A stretch of 43,288 nt of DNA from Phycisphaerales bacterium (GCA_013360695.1 JABWBC010000011.1:1-43288), one strand, 5' to 3'. Shown: positions 16,455 through 26,205, counted from the stretch's first letter. Notes: a model not told the origin generated them from the letters alone. Translations and numbers: made by a program.

Positions 16455-18185
16455 GTGGACTCAGAACTTTCGAGACCGCCAACCGATCGGAGCACGCCTG
16501 GCCTCCTAGCGCGCCTTGGGTCGAGCGTGGCCGCGGGCCAGTGGATCCGGACCTATGACGTGCCCAAGTTGCGGGGCGACCTGCTCGCGGGGATCACGCT
16601 TGCGGCCTACCTGTTGCCGGCGGGTCTGGGCGATGCGTCGCTGGCCAACCTTCCGCCCGAGGCTGGGTTGTACGCGTGCTTGTTTTCAGGGCTGGTGTTC
16701 TGGGTCTTCTGCAGTTCAAGGCAGACGGCCGTTACGGTCACCTCCGCGATCTCGCTGCTCGTCGGTGCCTCGCTGGGAGGAATCGCGGGCGGCGACGCCG
16801 CTCGCTTGAGTGCGCTGGCTTCCGCGACGGCGCTGCTGGTCGCGATCATCGCGTTCGTCGCCTGGCTGGCGAAGGCCGGGTCGATCGTCAACTTCATCTC
16901 CGAGAGCGTGATGGTCGGCTTCAAGTGCGGCGTGGCCCTTTTCCTGGCCAGCACTCAATTGCCCAAGCTGCTGGGCATCAAGGGAGCGCACGGCAGCTTC
17001 TGGGTGAACAGTGCGCACTTTTTAAAGCATTTGTCGGAAACGAACCCGACATCGCTGGCTGTGGGTGGCATCGCGCTCTTGGTGTTGGTGCTCGGCAAGG
17101 TCTACCTGAAGAACAGGCCCGTGGCGCTGTTCGTCGTCATCGGAGGAGTCGTTGCCTCTTCCCTGCTCGGTCTGGAGGCGCGGGGAGTCAAACTGCTGGG
17201 CGAACTCCCGCCGGGACTTCCCACACCGGGCCTGCCCGCGATCGTGGCGGACGATCTCAATGAGTTGCTTCCGCTCGCGATGGCGTGCTTCATGCTCGGG
17301 GCGGTGGAAACGGCCGCCATTGGGCGGATGTTCGCGTCCAAGAGCGGAGGGCGGTTGGACGCCAACCAGGAGTTCTTGGCGCTGGCCGCGGCGAATCTGG
17401 CCGCCGGTCTGGGGCGAGGATTCCCGGTGAGCGGCGGGATGTCTCAGTCACTCGTGAACGAGAGCGGCGGTGCGCGGACGCCGTTGTCGGGCGCCTTTGC
17501 GGCCGTGATTGTGCTTCTGGTCACACTCTTTCTTTCGCATCTGTTGCGGGCGTTGCCCCAGCCCGTCCTTGCGGCGGTGGTCCTGGTTGCGGTCTCCGGG
17601 CTCTTCAAGGTCTCAACGCTCAAGCACCTGCGCCGCACCAACCGCACCGAGTACATCGTCGCCATTGTGTCGTTGGTCGGGGTTCTGAGTTCCGGCCTGC
17701 TGCGCGGAGTGTTGATCGGCGCGGTGATCTCGCTTGTGCTCCTGATTCGACGCGCATCGCATCCGCACGTCGCGATTCTCGGGCGCATCCCGGGCTCTCG
17801 TCGGTTCTCCGACCGAGATCGCCACCCCGACAACGAGCAGATTCCTGGTGTGATGGTCTTCCGGCCCGAATCGGGCCTGATGTACTTCAACATGGACTAT
17901 GTGCAGGACACAATCCTGGGCCGGGTGCGAGCCGAGCCGGAGTCGCCGAGGCTAGTCGTGCTTGATCTCTCCGCGACCCCGTACGTGGACATGCATAGCG
18001 CGCACATGCTCGCGGATCTGGCCGGCGAGCTGACGGCTGGCGGAGTCCGTGTTCGAGTCGTTGAGGCTCGTTCGTCGGTGCGTGATCGTCTGCGTTCCGA
18101 GGGCGTCGACGAGAAACTGGGGGGCATTAATCGGTTCAATGCGGTCGCCGACGCCGTCGACGAGTACCAGAAGAGCTTGTCATGA
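16455..18185 (+). CDS. SulP-family anion transporter with STAS domain
   Basis: 576 residues with about 12 membrane segments followed by a cytoplasmic STAS domain (from about 470). The SulP signature is seen as DLLAGITLAAYLLPAGLGDASLANLPPEAGLYA near the N-terminus, and FPVSGGMSQSLVNESGGARTPLSGAFAA in the core. The C-terminal VVLDLSATPYVDMHSAHMLADLA is the STAS phosphorylation-loop region, with Asp and Ser. Family members take up sulfate or bicarbonate, usually with Na+ or H+. The start is uncertain: GTG 16455 is the first reasonable codon and has no good ribosome site, and GTG codons further in are alternatives. The stop overlaps the next gene by 4 bp (ATGA), so the antiporter half downstream is probably coupled to it. 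Confidence 0.9.
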   Translation: MDSELSRPPTDRSTPGLLARLGSSVAAGQWIRTYDVPKLRGDLLAGITLAAYLLPAGLGDASLANLPPEAGLYACLFSGLVFWVFCSSRQTAVTVTSAISLLVGASLGGIAGGDAARLSALASATALLVAIIAFVAWLAKAGSIVNFISESVMVGFKCGVALFLASTQLPKLLGIKGAHGSFWVNSAHFLKHLSETNPTSLAVGGIALLVLVLGKVYLKNRPVALFVVIGGVVASSLLGLEARGVKLLGELPPGLPTPGLPAIVADDLNELLPLAMACFMLGAVETAAIGRMFASKSGGRLDANQEFLALAAANLAAGLGRGFPVSGGMSQSLVNESGGARTPLSGAFAAVIVLLVTLFLSHLLRALPQPVLAAVVLVAVSGLFKVSTLKHLRRTNRTEYIVAIVSLVGVLSSGLLRGVLIGAVISLVLLIRRASHPHVAILGRIPGSRRFSDRDRHPDNEQIPGVMVFRPESGLMYFNMDYVQDTILGRVRAEPESPRLVVLDLSATPYVDMHSAHMLADLAGELTAGGVRVRVVEARSSVRDRLRSEGVDEKLGGINRFNAVADAVDEYQKSLS

Positions 18186-19252
18186 AGCACCTGCTCCATG
18201 AGATTCGGCGAAATCCCCTCCTCTGGCTTCTGGTCTTCGTGCCCGGCGTGTTTACGGCGGCCAGGCTCAGGCCGGAAGGGCACACGCTGCTCTTTGTGCT
18301 GTCGGTCGTGGCGATCGTTCCCTTGGCGGCTCTGCTGAGCCACGCCACCGAGTCGGTGGCCGCCAAGACGGGCGACGCGGTCGGCGGCCTTCTGAACGCC
18401 ACGCTCGGGAACCTGACCGAGCTCATCATCGCGATCGCGGCGCTGCGCGCGGGCGAGTATGCGCTGGTGAAGGCGTCCGTCGCCGGCGCGATCGTGGCGA
18501 ACACGTTGTTCATGCTGGGTGCGTCGTTTCTGCTCGGGGGACTCAAGCATCTCGTTCAAGAATTCAACCGCGTCAATGCTCGAGTCCAGGCTGGTCTGCT
18601 GTTTCTGGCCACAATCGCGATGCTCGTGCCCTCGCTGGTCCTGCGGGCGGATGCGGCGCCCGATATGGCGTTTGCACGGAGCTTGAGCGTTGGTCTGTCC
18701 GTGCTGCTGATGATCGCCTACGGCCTCGGGATGCTCTTTTCGCTGTAGACTCACCGGGAGTTGTTCGTGAGCGCCGGATCGGGGCACGACGAGGAGTCTC
18801 CCTGGCCGGTTGGCGTCGCGCTCTGCACGCTGGCGGTTGTCACGGTGCTGGTGGCGCTGGTGAGCGAGGTCTTCGTGGAGTCGGTGCAGAAGGCCGCCGA
18901 GTCGTTCGGGATGACCCCGGCGTTTGTCGGATTCATCGTGGTGGCGCTGGTCGGTGGTGCGGCGGAGATGGCGTCGGCCTTCTCGGCGGCACGCAAGGAC
19001 CGTCTCGATCTGAGCGTGGGAATCGCGCTCGGAAGCGCGTCGCAGATCGCACTCTTCGTAGCGCCCGCCTTGGTCCTGCTCAGCTTCGTGGTCGGTCCGA
19101 CGCCGATGGACCTTCAGTTCTGGCCGGGCGCAATCGTCATGATGCTCATCGCCACGATGACGGCGTCGCTGGTCACCAACAGCGGGCGCTCGGCGTGGTT
19201 CGTCGGTGCCCTGCTTGTGATGGTGTACCTCATCTTCGCCATGACGTTGTAA
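18182..19252 (+). CDS. Ca2+/cation:proton antiporter (CAX/CaCA) split by an in-frame amber codon
   Basis: A single reading frame of 356 codons interrupted only by TAG at 18746-18748. The first part (188 residues) carries five to six membrane helices and GNLTELIIAIAAL with Glu80, the alpha-1 ion-binding motif. The second part, in the same frame, continues THRELFVSAGSG and holds the remaining helices with GGAAEMASAFSAA and GSASQIALFVAPALV, the alpha-2 repeat. Full-length CAX proteins are about 350-370 residues and usually have a Lys codon at this spot, so AAG to TAG by one substitution is the simplest origin. GGGAG at 18756-18760 lies 6 nt before a GTG at 18767 that could restart translation. 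Either it is a recent nonsense mutation or sequencing error, or the two homologous halves are made separately and assemble. It starts inside the SulP stop. Confidence 0.8.
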
Positions 19253-19287
19253 ATGTTGCCGCCGAGAACGGTGTAAGGAATTACGCG

Positions 19288-19986
19288 ATGACAACCCAGC
19301 TGAAGGGCACGGAAAGCGGTGTCGCGTCGGTTGCGCCGGACCGGAGAATCCCGCGGCCGCTGGAGCAGATCGACCGTGTCTCGGAGGTCCTGTTCGGCCT
19401 GATCATGGTGCTGACGTTCACGGGGTCACTCAGCGTCGCGGAGGCCGGACGAGACGATGTTCGGACGATGCTGATCGGCGCCCTGGGTTGCAACCTGGCG
19501 TGGGGGATCATCGACGGGATTCTGTACCTGATGGGCTGTCTCGCGGAGTCGGCTCGAGACATCAGGACTGTTCGCTCGGTGCGGGAGGCCGCGAGCGCGG
19601 AACAGGCCCACCGCCTGATCGTGGAGGCCTTGCCCACGACGATTGCGGCGGCCATGTGCGCCGCGGAGTTGGAGATCGTTCGTCAGCGTTTGAAGGAGCT
19701 TCCCGATCCTCCGCGACGCGTGCGGCTGAACAGAACCGGCTGGTTGGGAGCTCTCTCGGTCTTTCTCTGGGTGTTCCTGTCGACGTTCCCAGTCGTAATC
19801 CCGTTTCTTGTGATGTCGAGTGCTGGGCCCGCGATGCGCGTTTCCAATGCGATTGCGTTGGCAATGCTCTTCATGACCGGCTATGCCTTCGGGCGCTGCG
19901 CGGGTCGCCAACCATGGCTGGCGGGAATCGGAATGGTGGGGCTGGGGGGCGTGCTCGTTGGACTGACGATCGCGTTGGGAGGCTGA
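19288..19986 (+). CDS. VIT1/CCC1-type metal transporter-like membrane protein
   Basis: 232 residues starting at ATG 19288 with AAGGAA 9 nt upstream. The block RVSEVLFGLIMVLTFTGSLS and the following GALGCNLAWGIIDGILYLMG form the first two helices of the VIT/CCC1 fold, which carries Fe2+ or Mn2+ out of the cytoplasm or into compartments. A cytoplasmic helical segment (about 95-150, EQAHRLIVEALPTTIAAAM and ELEIVRQRLKELPD) corresponds to the metal-binding insert. Three more helices follow to the C-terminus. The metal specificity cannot be read from the sequence. The gene follows the antiporter after 35 bp and precedes the efflux operon by 171 bp. Confidence 0.82.
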   Translation: MTTQLKGTESGVASVAPDRRIPRPLEQIDRVSEVLFGLIMVLTFTGSLSVAEAGRDDVRTMLIGALGCNLAWGIIDGILYLMGCLAESARDIRTVRSVREAASAEQAHRLIVEALPTTIAAAMCAAELEIVRQRLKELPDPPRRVRLNRTGWLGALSVFLWVFLSTFPVVIPFLVMSSAGPAMRVSNAIALAMLFMTGYAFGRCAGRQPWLAGIGMVGLGGVLVGLTIALGG

Positions 19987-20157
19987 CGTGGGCATCATTG
20001 TTCGATCTCACGCGTGCCCGGTTGGCGTTTGTGTGAGTGGCCAATGGACAAAGCGCAGGCGCACGCCACTTGTGGTACACCTCTCACGGACATACCGTGC
20101 CGTACCGTCGGGCCGGAAGGCACTGTGGCGTCTCGTGAGACTTTGTGGAGCGTGGCA

Positions 20158-21816
20158 ATGAAATCGCAGAGCACTTCGGGCCTTGGGACGAGCTACGAGG
20201 GAGCGGCTCGCCGCGGAACCCGCGCGTGGCGCCGGTCCCTGGCGACCAGCGGAATCGTGCTTCTCCCGATTCTCACCGGCTGCATGGTCGGGCCGGACTA
20301 TCAGAAGCCTGACGCGCCGGTCAACGACGCGTGGCTGTCGCAGACCGCGACCGCGACGCCCACGGATGCCGCGAGCGTTCGCTGGTGGGAGTCGTTCAAG
20401 GATCCGACGCTCTCGGCCCTTGTGCAGAAGGCCTATGAGCAGAACCTCTCCATCAAATCCGCGGGGCTCCGCGTGATCGAAGCGCGGGCGCGGCGTGGCA
20501 TCGCGGTTGGGCGGTTCTTCGCGCAGTCTCAGGAGGTGTTTGGCGGCATCGCCAATCGCCAGCTGAGCTACAACGCCGCGGGCACGGGGACCGAGACGGC
20601 GTTCTCCGACGCGCAGATCGGCCTGCAGGCGGCGTGGGAGCTTGACTTCTGGGGCAAGTTCCGGCGCGGCATCGAGGCCGCCGACGCGGAACTGCTCGCG
20701 ACCGTCGCTGATTACGACGCGATCGTCGTCTCGCTCGTGTCCGACGTGGCCGCGAACTACATTCTTGTCCGCTCCTTGGAAGAGCGGATTTTGTTTGCGC
20801 GCGCCAACGCGGCGTTGCAGGCGGAGACTCTGACGCTCACCCAGACCCGGTTGAAGGCCGGCGCGGTCTCCGAACTCGACGTGTCGACCGCCCGTGCGAC
20901 GCTCGCGAACACGCAGGCGTTGGTGCCGCAGCTCGAGAACGATCTGCAGCAGACCAAGCTCGCGCTGTGCGTGCTCTTGGGCCAGACCCCCTCGCAGCTG
21001 GACGCGGAGCTCTCGCCGCCGGACGGCGCAGCGCGCCGGTTGCCGGAGATGTCGGCGCAGATCGTCGCGGGGGTTCCGGCGGAGCTGCTCCGCCGGCGTC
21101 CGGACGTGCGAGTTGCGGAGCGTCTTGCCGCGGCCCAGAGCGCTCGGATCGGTCAGGCGACGGCCGACCTCTACCCGAGCATCGCGATCGCGGGCTCGAC
21201 GGGCTTTGCGAGCAGCACGTTCGAGGGTGTGCGTCGCCCCGACCTCGGCAACATCTTCGATGGCGATTCGTTCGCGGGGTTCATCGGGCTTCAGGTCAAC
21301 TGGCCGATCCTGAACTACGGGCGCGTCGAGAACAACATTCGGGCCCAGGACGCGCAGTACGAGCAGGCGGTGGCGGCGTATCGCAATACCGTGCTGAAGG
21401 CGGCGTCGGATGTTGAGGCGGGGTTGTCGGACTTCCTGCGTGCCAAGGAGCGATCCGGGTTCCTCGCGGAGGCGGTCGACGCATCGAAGCGCAGCGCGGA
21501 GTTGTCGCTGATCCAGTATCGGGCCGGCGCCGTGGATTTCATCCGCGTGAACAACGCGCAGACGGCGCTCGTGCAGCAGCAGGACAGCCTGGTCGTCGCG
21601 AGGGCCGCGATCGCGCTCGGCGCGGTCCGGACCTACCGCTCGCTCGGCGGCGGGTGGGAGATCCGCGAGGGGCACGAATTCGTCGACGACGCCACTTCCA
21701 AGCGCATGCGTGAGCGGACGGATTGGGGCAACGTGCTGAATCCCGATTGGGATCACGGCAATGACCTGGGCTTCAAGCGGCCGGATGGCAACGAGACTTC
21801 GGGGGCTGAAAAGTGA
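20158..21816 (+). CDS. Outer-membrane efflux factor, NodT/TolC-type lipoprotein
   Basis: 552 residues from ATG 20158, preceded by GGAG at 7 nt. The N-terminus has a lipobox ILTGC with Cys42, typical of NodT-family outer-membrane factors, followed by VGPDYQKPDAPV. Two outer-membrane efflux repeats follow: WWESFKDPTLSALVQKAYEQN, LDFWGKFRRGIEAADAELLA and RLKAGAVSELDVSTARATLA in the first, and ELLRRRPDVRVAERLAAAQS, NWPILNYGRVENNIRAQ and YRAGAVDFIRVNNAQTALVQ in the second. It forms the exit duct of the RND pump encoded by the next two genes. The order outer-membrane factor, adaptor, pump differs from the common order that ends with the outer-membrane factor. The C-terminal tail (about 60 residues, Asp/Asn-rich) is longer than usual. 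Confidence 0.95.
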   Translation: MKSQSTSGLGTSYEGAARRGTRAWRRSLATSGIVLLPILTGCMVGPDYQKPDAPVNDAWLSQTATATPTDAASVRWWESFKDPTLSALVQKAYEQNLSIKSAGLRVIEARARRGIAVGRFFAQSQEVFGGIANRQLSYNAAGTGTETAFSDAQIGLQAAWELDFWGKFRRGIEAADAELLATVADYDAIVVSLVSDVAANYILVRSLEERILFARANAALQAETLTLTQTRLKAGAVSELDVSTARATLANTQALVPQLENDLQQTKLALCVLLGQTPSQLDAELSPPDGAARRLPEMSAQIVAGVPAELLRRRPDVRVAERLAAAQSARIGQATADLYPSIAIAGSTGFASSTFEGVRRPDLGNIFDGDSFAGFIGLQVNWPILNYGRVENNIRAQDAQYEQAVAAYRNTVLKAASDVEAGLSDFLRAKERSGFLAEAVDASKRSAELSLIQYRAGAVDFIRVNNAQTALVQQQDSLVVARAAIALGAVRTYRSLGGGWEIREGHEFVDDATSKRMRERTDWGNVLNPDWDHGNDLGFKRPDGNETSGAEK

Positions 21817-21833
21817 ATAGTCACGGAGCAGTC

Positions 21834-23021
21834 ATGCAGAGCACTCAAACACTCCGCGGGCGAACCGCGGCGAGAATCGGCGCGGGCGCGTTGGTCGCGC
21901 TGCTGGCGGTTTCGACCGGTTGCAAGAAGAAGGACGAGGCCAACGTGTATGCGCCGCCTCCGCCGCCCGAGGTGATCGTCGCCAATCCGGCGGAGCGCGA
22001 GGTGATCGCGTACCTGAACTACACGGGCACCATCGAAGCGGCGGAGTCCGTCGATGTTCGTGCGCGGGTGCAGGGATTCCTGGAGCGGCAGCATTTCCAG
22101 GCCGGTCAGCGCGTGAAGAAGGGCGATCTTCTTTTCGAGATCGACAAGCGGGAGTACGAGGCGGCGGTTGATCGCGCCCAAGCCGCGGTGCGGGCCCAGG
22201 AAGCGGCGCTGGATGGCGCGGAGAACGATGCGCGGCTGGCGCGGGAACTGGCCGACCAGCGTGCGGGACCGGAGATCGACGCGGTGATCAAGGCCGCCAA
22301 GCGTGACGTCGTGAAGGCGGACCTGATCCAGGCCCAGGCGCAGCTCACGACCGCGAAGCTCAACGTCGAATACTGCAAGGTGACTGCCCCGATCGACGGG
22401 CGCATCACCAACGCGAAGATTGACGTGGGCAATCTTGTCGGCCGCGGCGAGCCGACACTACTGGCGACGATTGTGCAGTCGGTGCCGGCGTATGTGTCGG
22501 TCGACGTCAGCGAGTCGGACGTGCTGGGTGTGCGGGCGATGGAGGCCAAGGCCGGCAAGCCGGAGCGCCCCGAGCCCGAGCAGGCCAGGCAGCGGACGTG
22601 CGAGTTGGGGTTGTCGAACGAGGCCGCCTATCGGTTCCAGGGGCGGGTTGATTACGTCGCGCCGGAGCTCAATTCACAGACCGGCACGCTCCGCGTTCGC
22701 ACCCGCTTTGAGAACACCGATGAACTGCTGCTGCCGGGTCTGTTCGCGCGGCTGCGTTTCCCCATGTCGACGCGCAAGTCGCTCGTCGTGCCCGAAGCAG
22801 CGCTTCTCAGCGACCAGCAGGGGCGCTTCGCGATGGTGCTGAACGAAAAGGACGAGGTCGAGGCCCGCCGTGTGAAGATCGGTGTGCTCGATGGATCGGA
22901 CCGCGTGGTGGAGGAGGGGCTGACCCCGAGCGACCGCGTGATCGTGCTGGGCGTGCTGAAGGCGCGTCCGGGCTCGAAGGTGACACCCAAGATGCTGCAG
23001 GCGCCCGCCGCGGGCCGCTGA
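21834..23021 (+). CDS. RND efflux periplasmic adaptor lipoprotein
   Basis: 395 residues. ATG 21834 has GGAG 6 nt upstream; a GTG at 21813 in the same frame overlaps the preceding stop and is less likely. The lipobox AVSTGC is followed by a Lys/Asp/Glu-rich and Pro-rich linker. Next come the lipoyl half-motif VDVRARVQGFLERQHFQAGQ, KKGDLLFEID, a long alpha-hairpin (about 95-165), the second lipoyl half VEYCKVTAPIDGRITNAKID, and beta-barrel and membrane-proximal domains (LLPGLFARLRFPM, VVPEAALLSDQQG). It bridges the inner-membrane pump and the outer-membrane duct. The hairpin carries an insert around DQRAGPEIDAVIKAAK, which may affect docking. Confidence 0.95.
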   Translation: MQSTQTLRGRTAARIGAGALVALLAVSTGCKKKDEANVYAPPPPPEVIVANPAEREVIAYLNYTGTIEAAESVDVRARVQGFLERQHFQAGQRVKKGDLLFEIDKREYEAAVDRAQAAVRAQEAALDGAENDARLARELADQRAGPEIDAVIKAAKRDVVKADLIQAQAQLTTAKLNVEYCKVTAPIDGRITNAKIDVGNLVGRGEPTLLATIVQSVPAYVSVDVSESDVLGVRAMEAKAGKPERPEPEQARQRTCELGLSNEAAYRFQGRVDYVAPELNSQTGTLRVRTRFENTDELLLPGLFARLRFPMSTRKSLVVPEAALLSDQQGRFAMVLNEKDEVEARRVKIGVLDGSDRVVEEGLTPSDRVIVLGVLKARPGSKVTPKMLQAPAAGR

Positions 23022-23034
23022 GGAGTGATCCCGA

Positions 23035-26000
23035 ATGCTCGCTGAGTTTCCGGTTCGACGCCCCATCGTTTCGATGGTGATCTCGATCCTGATCGTGATG
23101 CTCGGGCTGGTGGCCTACCCGACGCTTCCGGTGGCCCAGTACCCGGACATCACGCCGCCGGTCGTGCAGGTTTCGACGATGTACCCGGGCGCCAGCGCCC
23201 AAGTGGTGGCCGACACGGTCGCCTCGCCGATCGAGCAGCAGGTGAACGGCGTGCCGGGCATGATCTATATGGAGAGCACGTCGACCAGCGACGGCTCGTA
23301 CACCCTTAAAGTTACATTCGAACTCGGCACGGACATCAACATTGCCTCGGTGCTCGTGCAGAACCGCGTCAACATCGCGCTCCCCAAGCTTCCGGAGGAA
23401 GTGAAGCGCAACGGCGTGACGACCGATCGCGTCTCGTCGAACGTCATCACCGTCTTCTCGCTCACGCCCAAGGATGCCGAGGCTTCCAAGAAGTACGACG
23501 ATCTCTTCATCGCCAATTACCTCACCATCAACGTCTTCGACGAGATCAAGCGCATCACCGGCGTCGGCGACGCCAAGGTCTTCCCGGTCAAGGACTACGG
23601 CATCCGTCTGTGGCTCGATCCGGAGAAGCTCAAGTCCCGCAACCTGACCACGATGGATGTCATCGCGGCGCTGCGCGAGCAGAACGTGCAGGTCGCGGCG
23701 GGCTCGATCGGTCAGCCGCCCGTGCCCACAGGACAGTCGTTTCAGTACAACGTGTCAACGCTGGGTCGACTCTCGAGCGTGGACCAGTTCGAGCGCGTCA
23801 TCGTCCGGGCCGAGGGGAACCGCGTCATCCGCGTGAAGGACGTGGCGCGGGTCGAGCTTGGCGGCAAGTCGTATGACCTGCTGGCACGCTACAAGGGCAT
23901 CCCCGCCGCCGCGATGGTGGTGTACCAGGCGCCGGGCGGCAACGCGGTGCAGGTCGCCAAGGACATCGAGAAGCTGCTGAAAGACAAGGCCGCGCAGCTC
24001 CCAGCGGGGCTGTCCTTCGAGGTCGTTTACGACACGTCGAAGTTCGTGCTTTCGGCGATCGAAGGCGTGTTTCACACGTTTATCGAAGCACTCGTGCTCG
24101 TGCTCGCGGTCGTTGTCGTGTTCCTTGGGAGCATCCGGCTCTCGGTGATCCCGATGCTGGCGATCCCCGTTTCGATCATCGGCACGTTCTTCTTCGCTAA
24201 GCTGATGGGCTTCTCAGTCAACATGCCGGTGCTGTTCGGGCTGGTCGTCGCGATCGGCATCGTGGTCGACGACGCGATCGTCGTGGTCGAGAACGTCGAG
24301 GCCGTGATGAAGCAGGCCCACCTTCCGCCCAAGGAAGCCACCATCAAGGCGATGAAGGAAGTGCTCGCGCCGGTGGTGAGCATTACCGTCGTGCTCATGG
24401 CGGTGTTCATCCCCACAGCGTTCCTCCCCGGCATCTCCGGGCAGCTCTTCCGACAGTTCGCGCTCACCATCGCCGCAAGCACTTTCTTCAGCGGCGTGTG
24501 CGCCGTCACGCTCACGCCCGCGCTCTGCGGCGTCATCCTCAAGGCCCACAAGGAAGGGCACAAACCCTTCATCCTCGTCCGCTGGTTCAACGCGTTCTTC
24601 GACGCGATCGCCCATGCCTATGCGCGCCTGATCAAGCTCCTCGTTCATCCCGCGATCGTCGCGTTCACGCTCGCCGGCTTCGGCGCGTGCGTGTTCGGCA
24701 TCGGCTGGACCTTCACCAAGGTGCCGACCGGCTTTGTTCCGCTCGAAGATCGCGGCATGGTCATGATCGACGTGTGGATGCCCGACGCGGCCTCGCAGGA
24801 GCGAACGCTCGCCGCGGTCCAGCAGGTCGAGAAGATCCTGGGCGAGACCGAGGGCGTGCGCAACTTCACCGCGCTCCCCGGCTTCTCCATGATCAACAAC
24901 AACGGCTCCAACTACGCCATGTTCTTCATCGGCCTTGAGGACTGGGAAGAACGCCTGCCCAAGGGGCGCGACCTCAACACCATCATGGCCGACCTGCGCC
25001 AGAAAACGTCGAAGATCCCCGACGGCTTGTGCCTGGTCTTTTCGCTCCCCGCGGTCGACGGCGTGGGGTCCGCCTCGGGCTTTGACCTCCGACTCCAGGA
25101 TCGCGGAGGGCTGGGCCGTCAGGCGATCGGAGAGGTGGTGCAGGGGCTGGTTGTCGACGGCAATTCTCAGTCCAAGCTCAGCAGCGTGAACAGCGCGTTC
25201 CGACCCGCGGTTCCGCAGTTGTTTGCCGATGTCGATCGCGAGAAGGTCAAGAAGCTCGGCATCCCGCTTCAGGACGTCTTCTCGACCATGTCGGGCTACC
25301 TCGCGTCCGCGTATGTCAACGACTTCAACCTGTTCGGACGCACGTGGCAGGTCAACGTCTCCGCTGACAGCCAGTTCCGCTCTCGCCCCGAGGACATTCT
25401 CCGCCTCGACGTTCGGAAGCCCGACGGGAGCATGGTGCCGCTCGGCTCGCTCATGAGTGTGCGCGAGACGATGGGCGCCGATCGCGTCATTCGCTACAAC
25501 ATCTTCCCGGCGGCGGTCGTGCAGGGTCAGGCGGCGCCCGGCGTGTCTTCGGGCGAGTCGCTCAAGGTCGTGGAGAGCATGGCGGACGCCAAGCTCCCCG
25601 CGGGCATGACCTACGAGTGGACGGCTCTGTCGTATCAGGAAAAGCTCGTTGGGAATCAGGCGATCATTGTCTTTGCGATGGCGCTGCTGGTCGTCTATCT
25701 CATCCTCGCGGCGCTCTATGAAAGCTGGTTCGTGCCGCTCTCGGTCATTCTTTCGATCCCGCTCGCCGTGCTCGGCGCCATGGGCGGGCTCATGTATCGC
25801 GGGATGGACAACAACATCTACACGCAGGTCGGTCTTGTCCTCCTCGTCGGTTTGGGCGCAAAGAATGCGATTCTGATCGTCGAATTCGCCAAGGCCTATC
25901 GCGAGCAGGGCAAGGGCATCGTCGAGTCTGCCGTCGAGGCATCGCGTCAGCGACTGCGCCCGATCCTGATGACCGCTCTGGCGTTCATCCTGGGCGTGCT

Positions 26001-26205
26001 CCCGATGATGATCGCGACCGGCGCGGGCGCCGCGAGCCGTCAGGCGATCGGCACCGCGGTCTTCTTCGGTATGATCGGCAATACGGCGCTCGGCCTGATC
26101 TTCACCCCGGTGCTGTATGTCGTGATCCAGGCCGTGTCGGAAAAGGTGTTTGGTGTGAAGCCCAAGGCCGCGGAGACCACCGCGCCCACCGGGGCGCACG
26201 CCTGA
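23035..26205 (+). CDS. RND multidrug efflux pump, HAE1/AcrB family
   Basis: 1,056 residues, the usual length for an AcrB-type proton-driven exporter. The first helix and porter-domain start read MLAEFPVRRPIVSMVISILI, then TLPVAQYPDITPPVVQVSTMYPGASA, typical of HAE1 pumps. TM4 carries GIVVDDAIVVVENVEAVM with the paired Asp residues of the proton relay. Two homologous halves are visible, the second beginning near KLLVHPAIVAF and GFVPLEDRGMVMIDVWMPDA. The final block QVGLVLLVGLGAKNAILIVEFAKA contains the relay Lys in TM10. A strong AGGAGTG site precedes ATG 23035. It completes the tripartite pump with the two genes upstream; spacing of 13-17 bp indicates one operon. Substrates cannot be predicted. 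Confidence 0.97.
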   Translation: MLAEFPVRRPIVSMVISILIVMLGLVAYPTLPVAQYPDITPPVVQVSTMYPGASAQVVADTVASPIEQQVNGVPGMIYMESTSTSDGSYTLKVTFELGTDINIASVLVQNRVNIALPKLPEEVKRNGVTTDRVSSNVITVFSLTPKDAEASKKYDDLFIANYLTINVFDEIKRITGVGDAKVFPVKDYGIRLWLDPEKLKSRNLTTMDVIAALREQNVQVAAGSIGQPPVPTGQSFQYNVSTLGRLSSVDQFERVIVRAEGNRVIRVKDVARVELGGKSYDLLARYKGIPAAAMVVYQAPGGNAVQVAKDIEKLLKDKAAQLPAGLSFEVVYDTSKFVLSAIEGVFHTFIEALVLVLAVVVVFLGSIRLSVIPMLAIPVSIIGTFFFAKLMGFSVNMPVLFGLVVAIGIVVDDAIVVVENVEAVMKQAHLPPKEATIKAMKEVLAPVVSITVVLMAVFIPTAFLPGISGQLFRQFALTIAASTFFSGVCAVTLTPALCGVILKAHKEGHKPFILVRWFNAFFDAIAHAYARLIKLLVHPAIVAFTLAGFGACVFGIGWTFTKVPTGFVPLEDRGMVMIDVWMPDAASQERTLAAVQQVEKILGETEGVRNFTALPGFSMINNNGSNYAMFFIGLEDWEERLPKGRDLNTIMADLRQKTSKIPDGLCLVFSLPAVDGVGSASGFDLRLQDRGGLGRQAIGEVVQGLVVDGNSQSKLSSVNSAFRPAVPQLFADVDREKVKKLGIPLQDVFSTMSGYLASAYVNDFNLFGRTWQVNVSADSQFRSRPEDILRLDVRKPDGSMVPLGSLMSVRETMGADRVIRYNIFPAAVVQGQAAPGVSSGESLKVVESMADAKLPAGMTYEWTALSYQEKLVGNQAIIVFAMALLVVYLILAALYESWFVPLSVILSIPLAVLGAMGGLMYRGMDNNIYTQVGLVLLVGLGAKNAILIVEFAKAYREQGKGIVESAVEASRQRLRPILMTALAFILGVLPMMIATGAGAASRQAIGTAVFFGMIGNTALGLIFTPVLYVVIQAVSEKVFGVKPKAAETTAPTGAHA

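Noticed and set aside
18746-18748. Pyrrolysine or other recoding at the amber codon in the antiporter gene
   Set aside because: No recoding element or tRNA-Pyl system is visible and the site lies in a loop rather than at a catalytic residue; mutation, error or restart is simpler.
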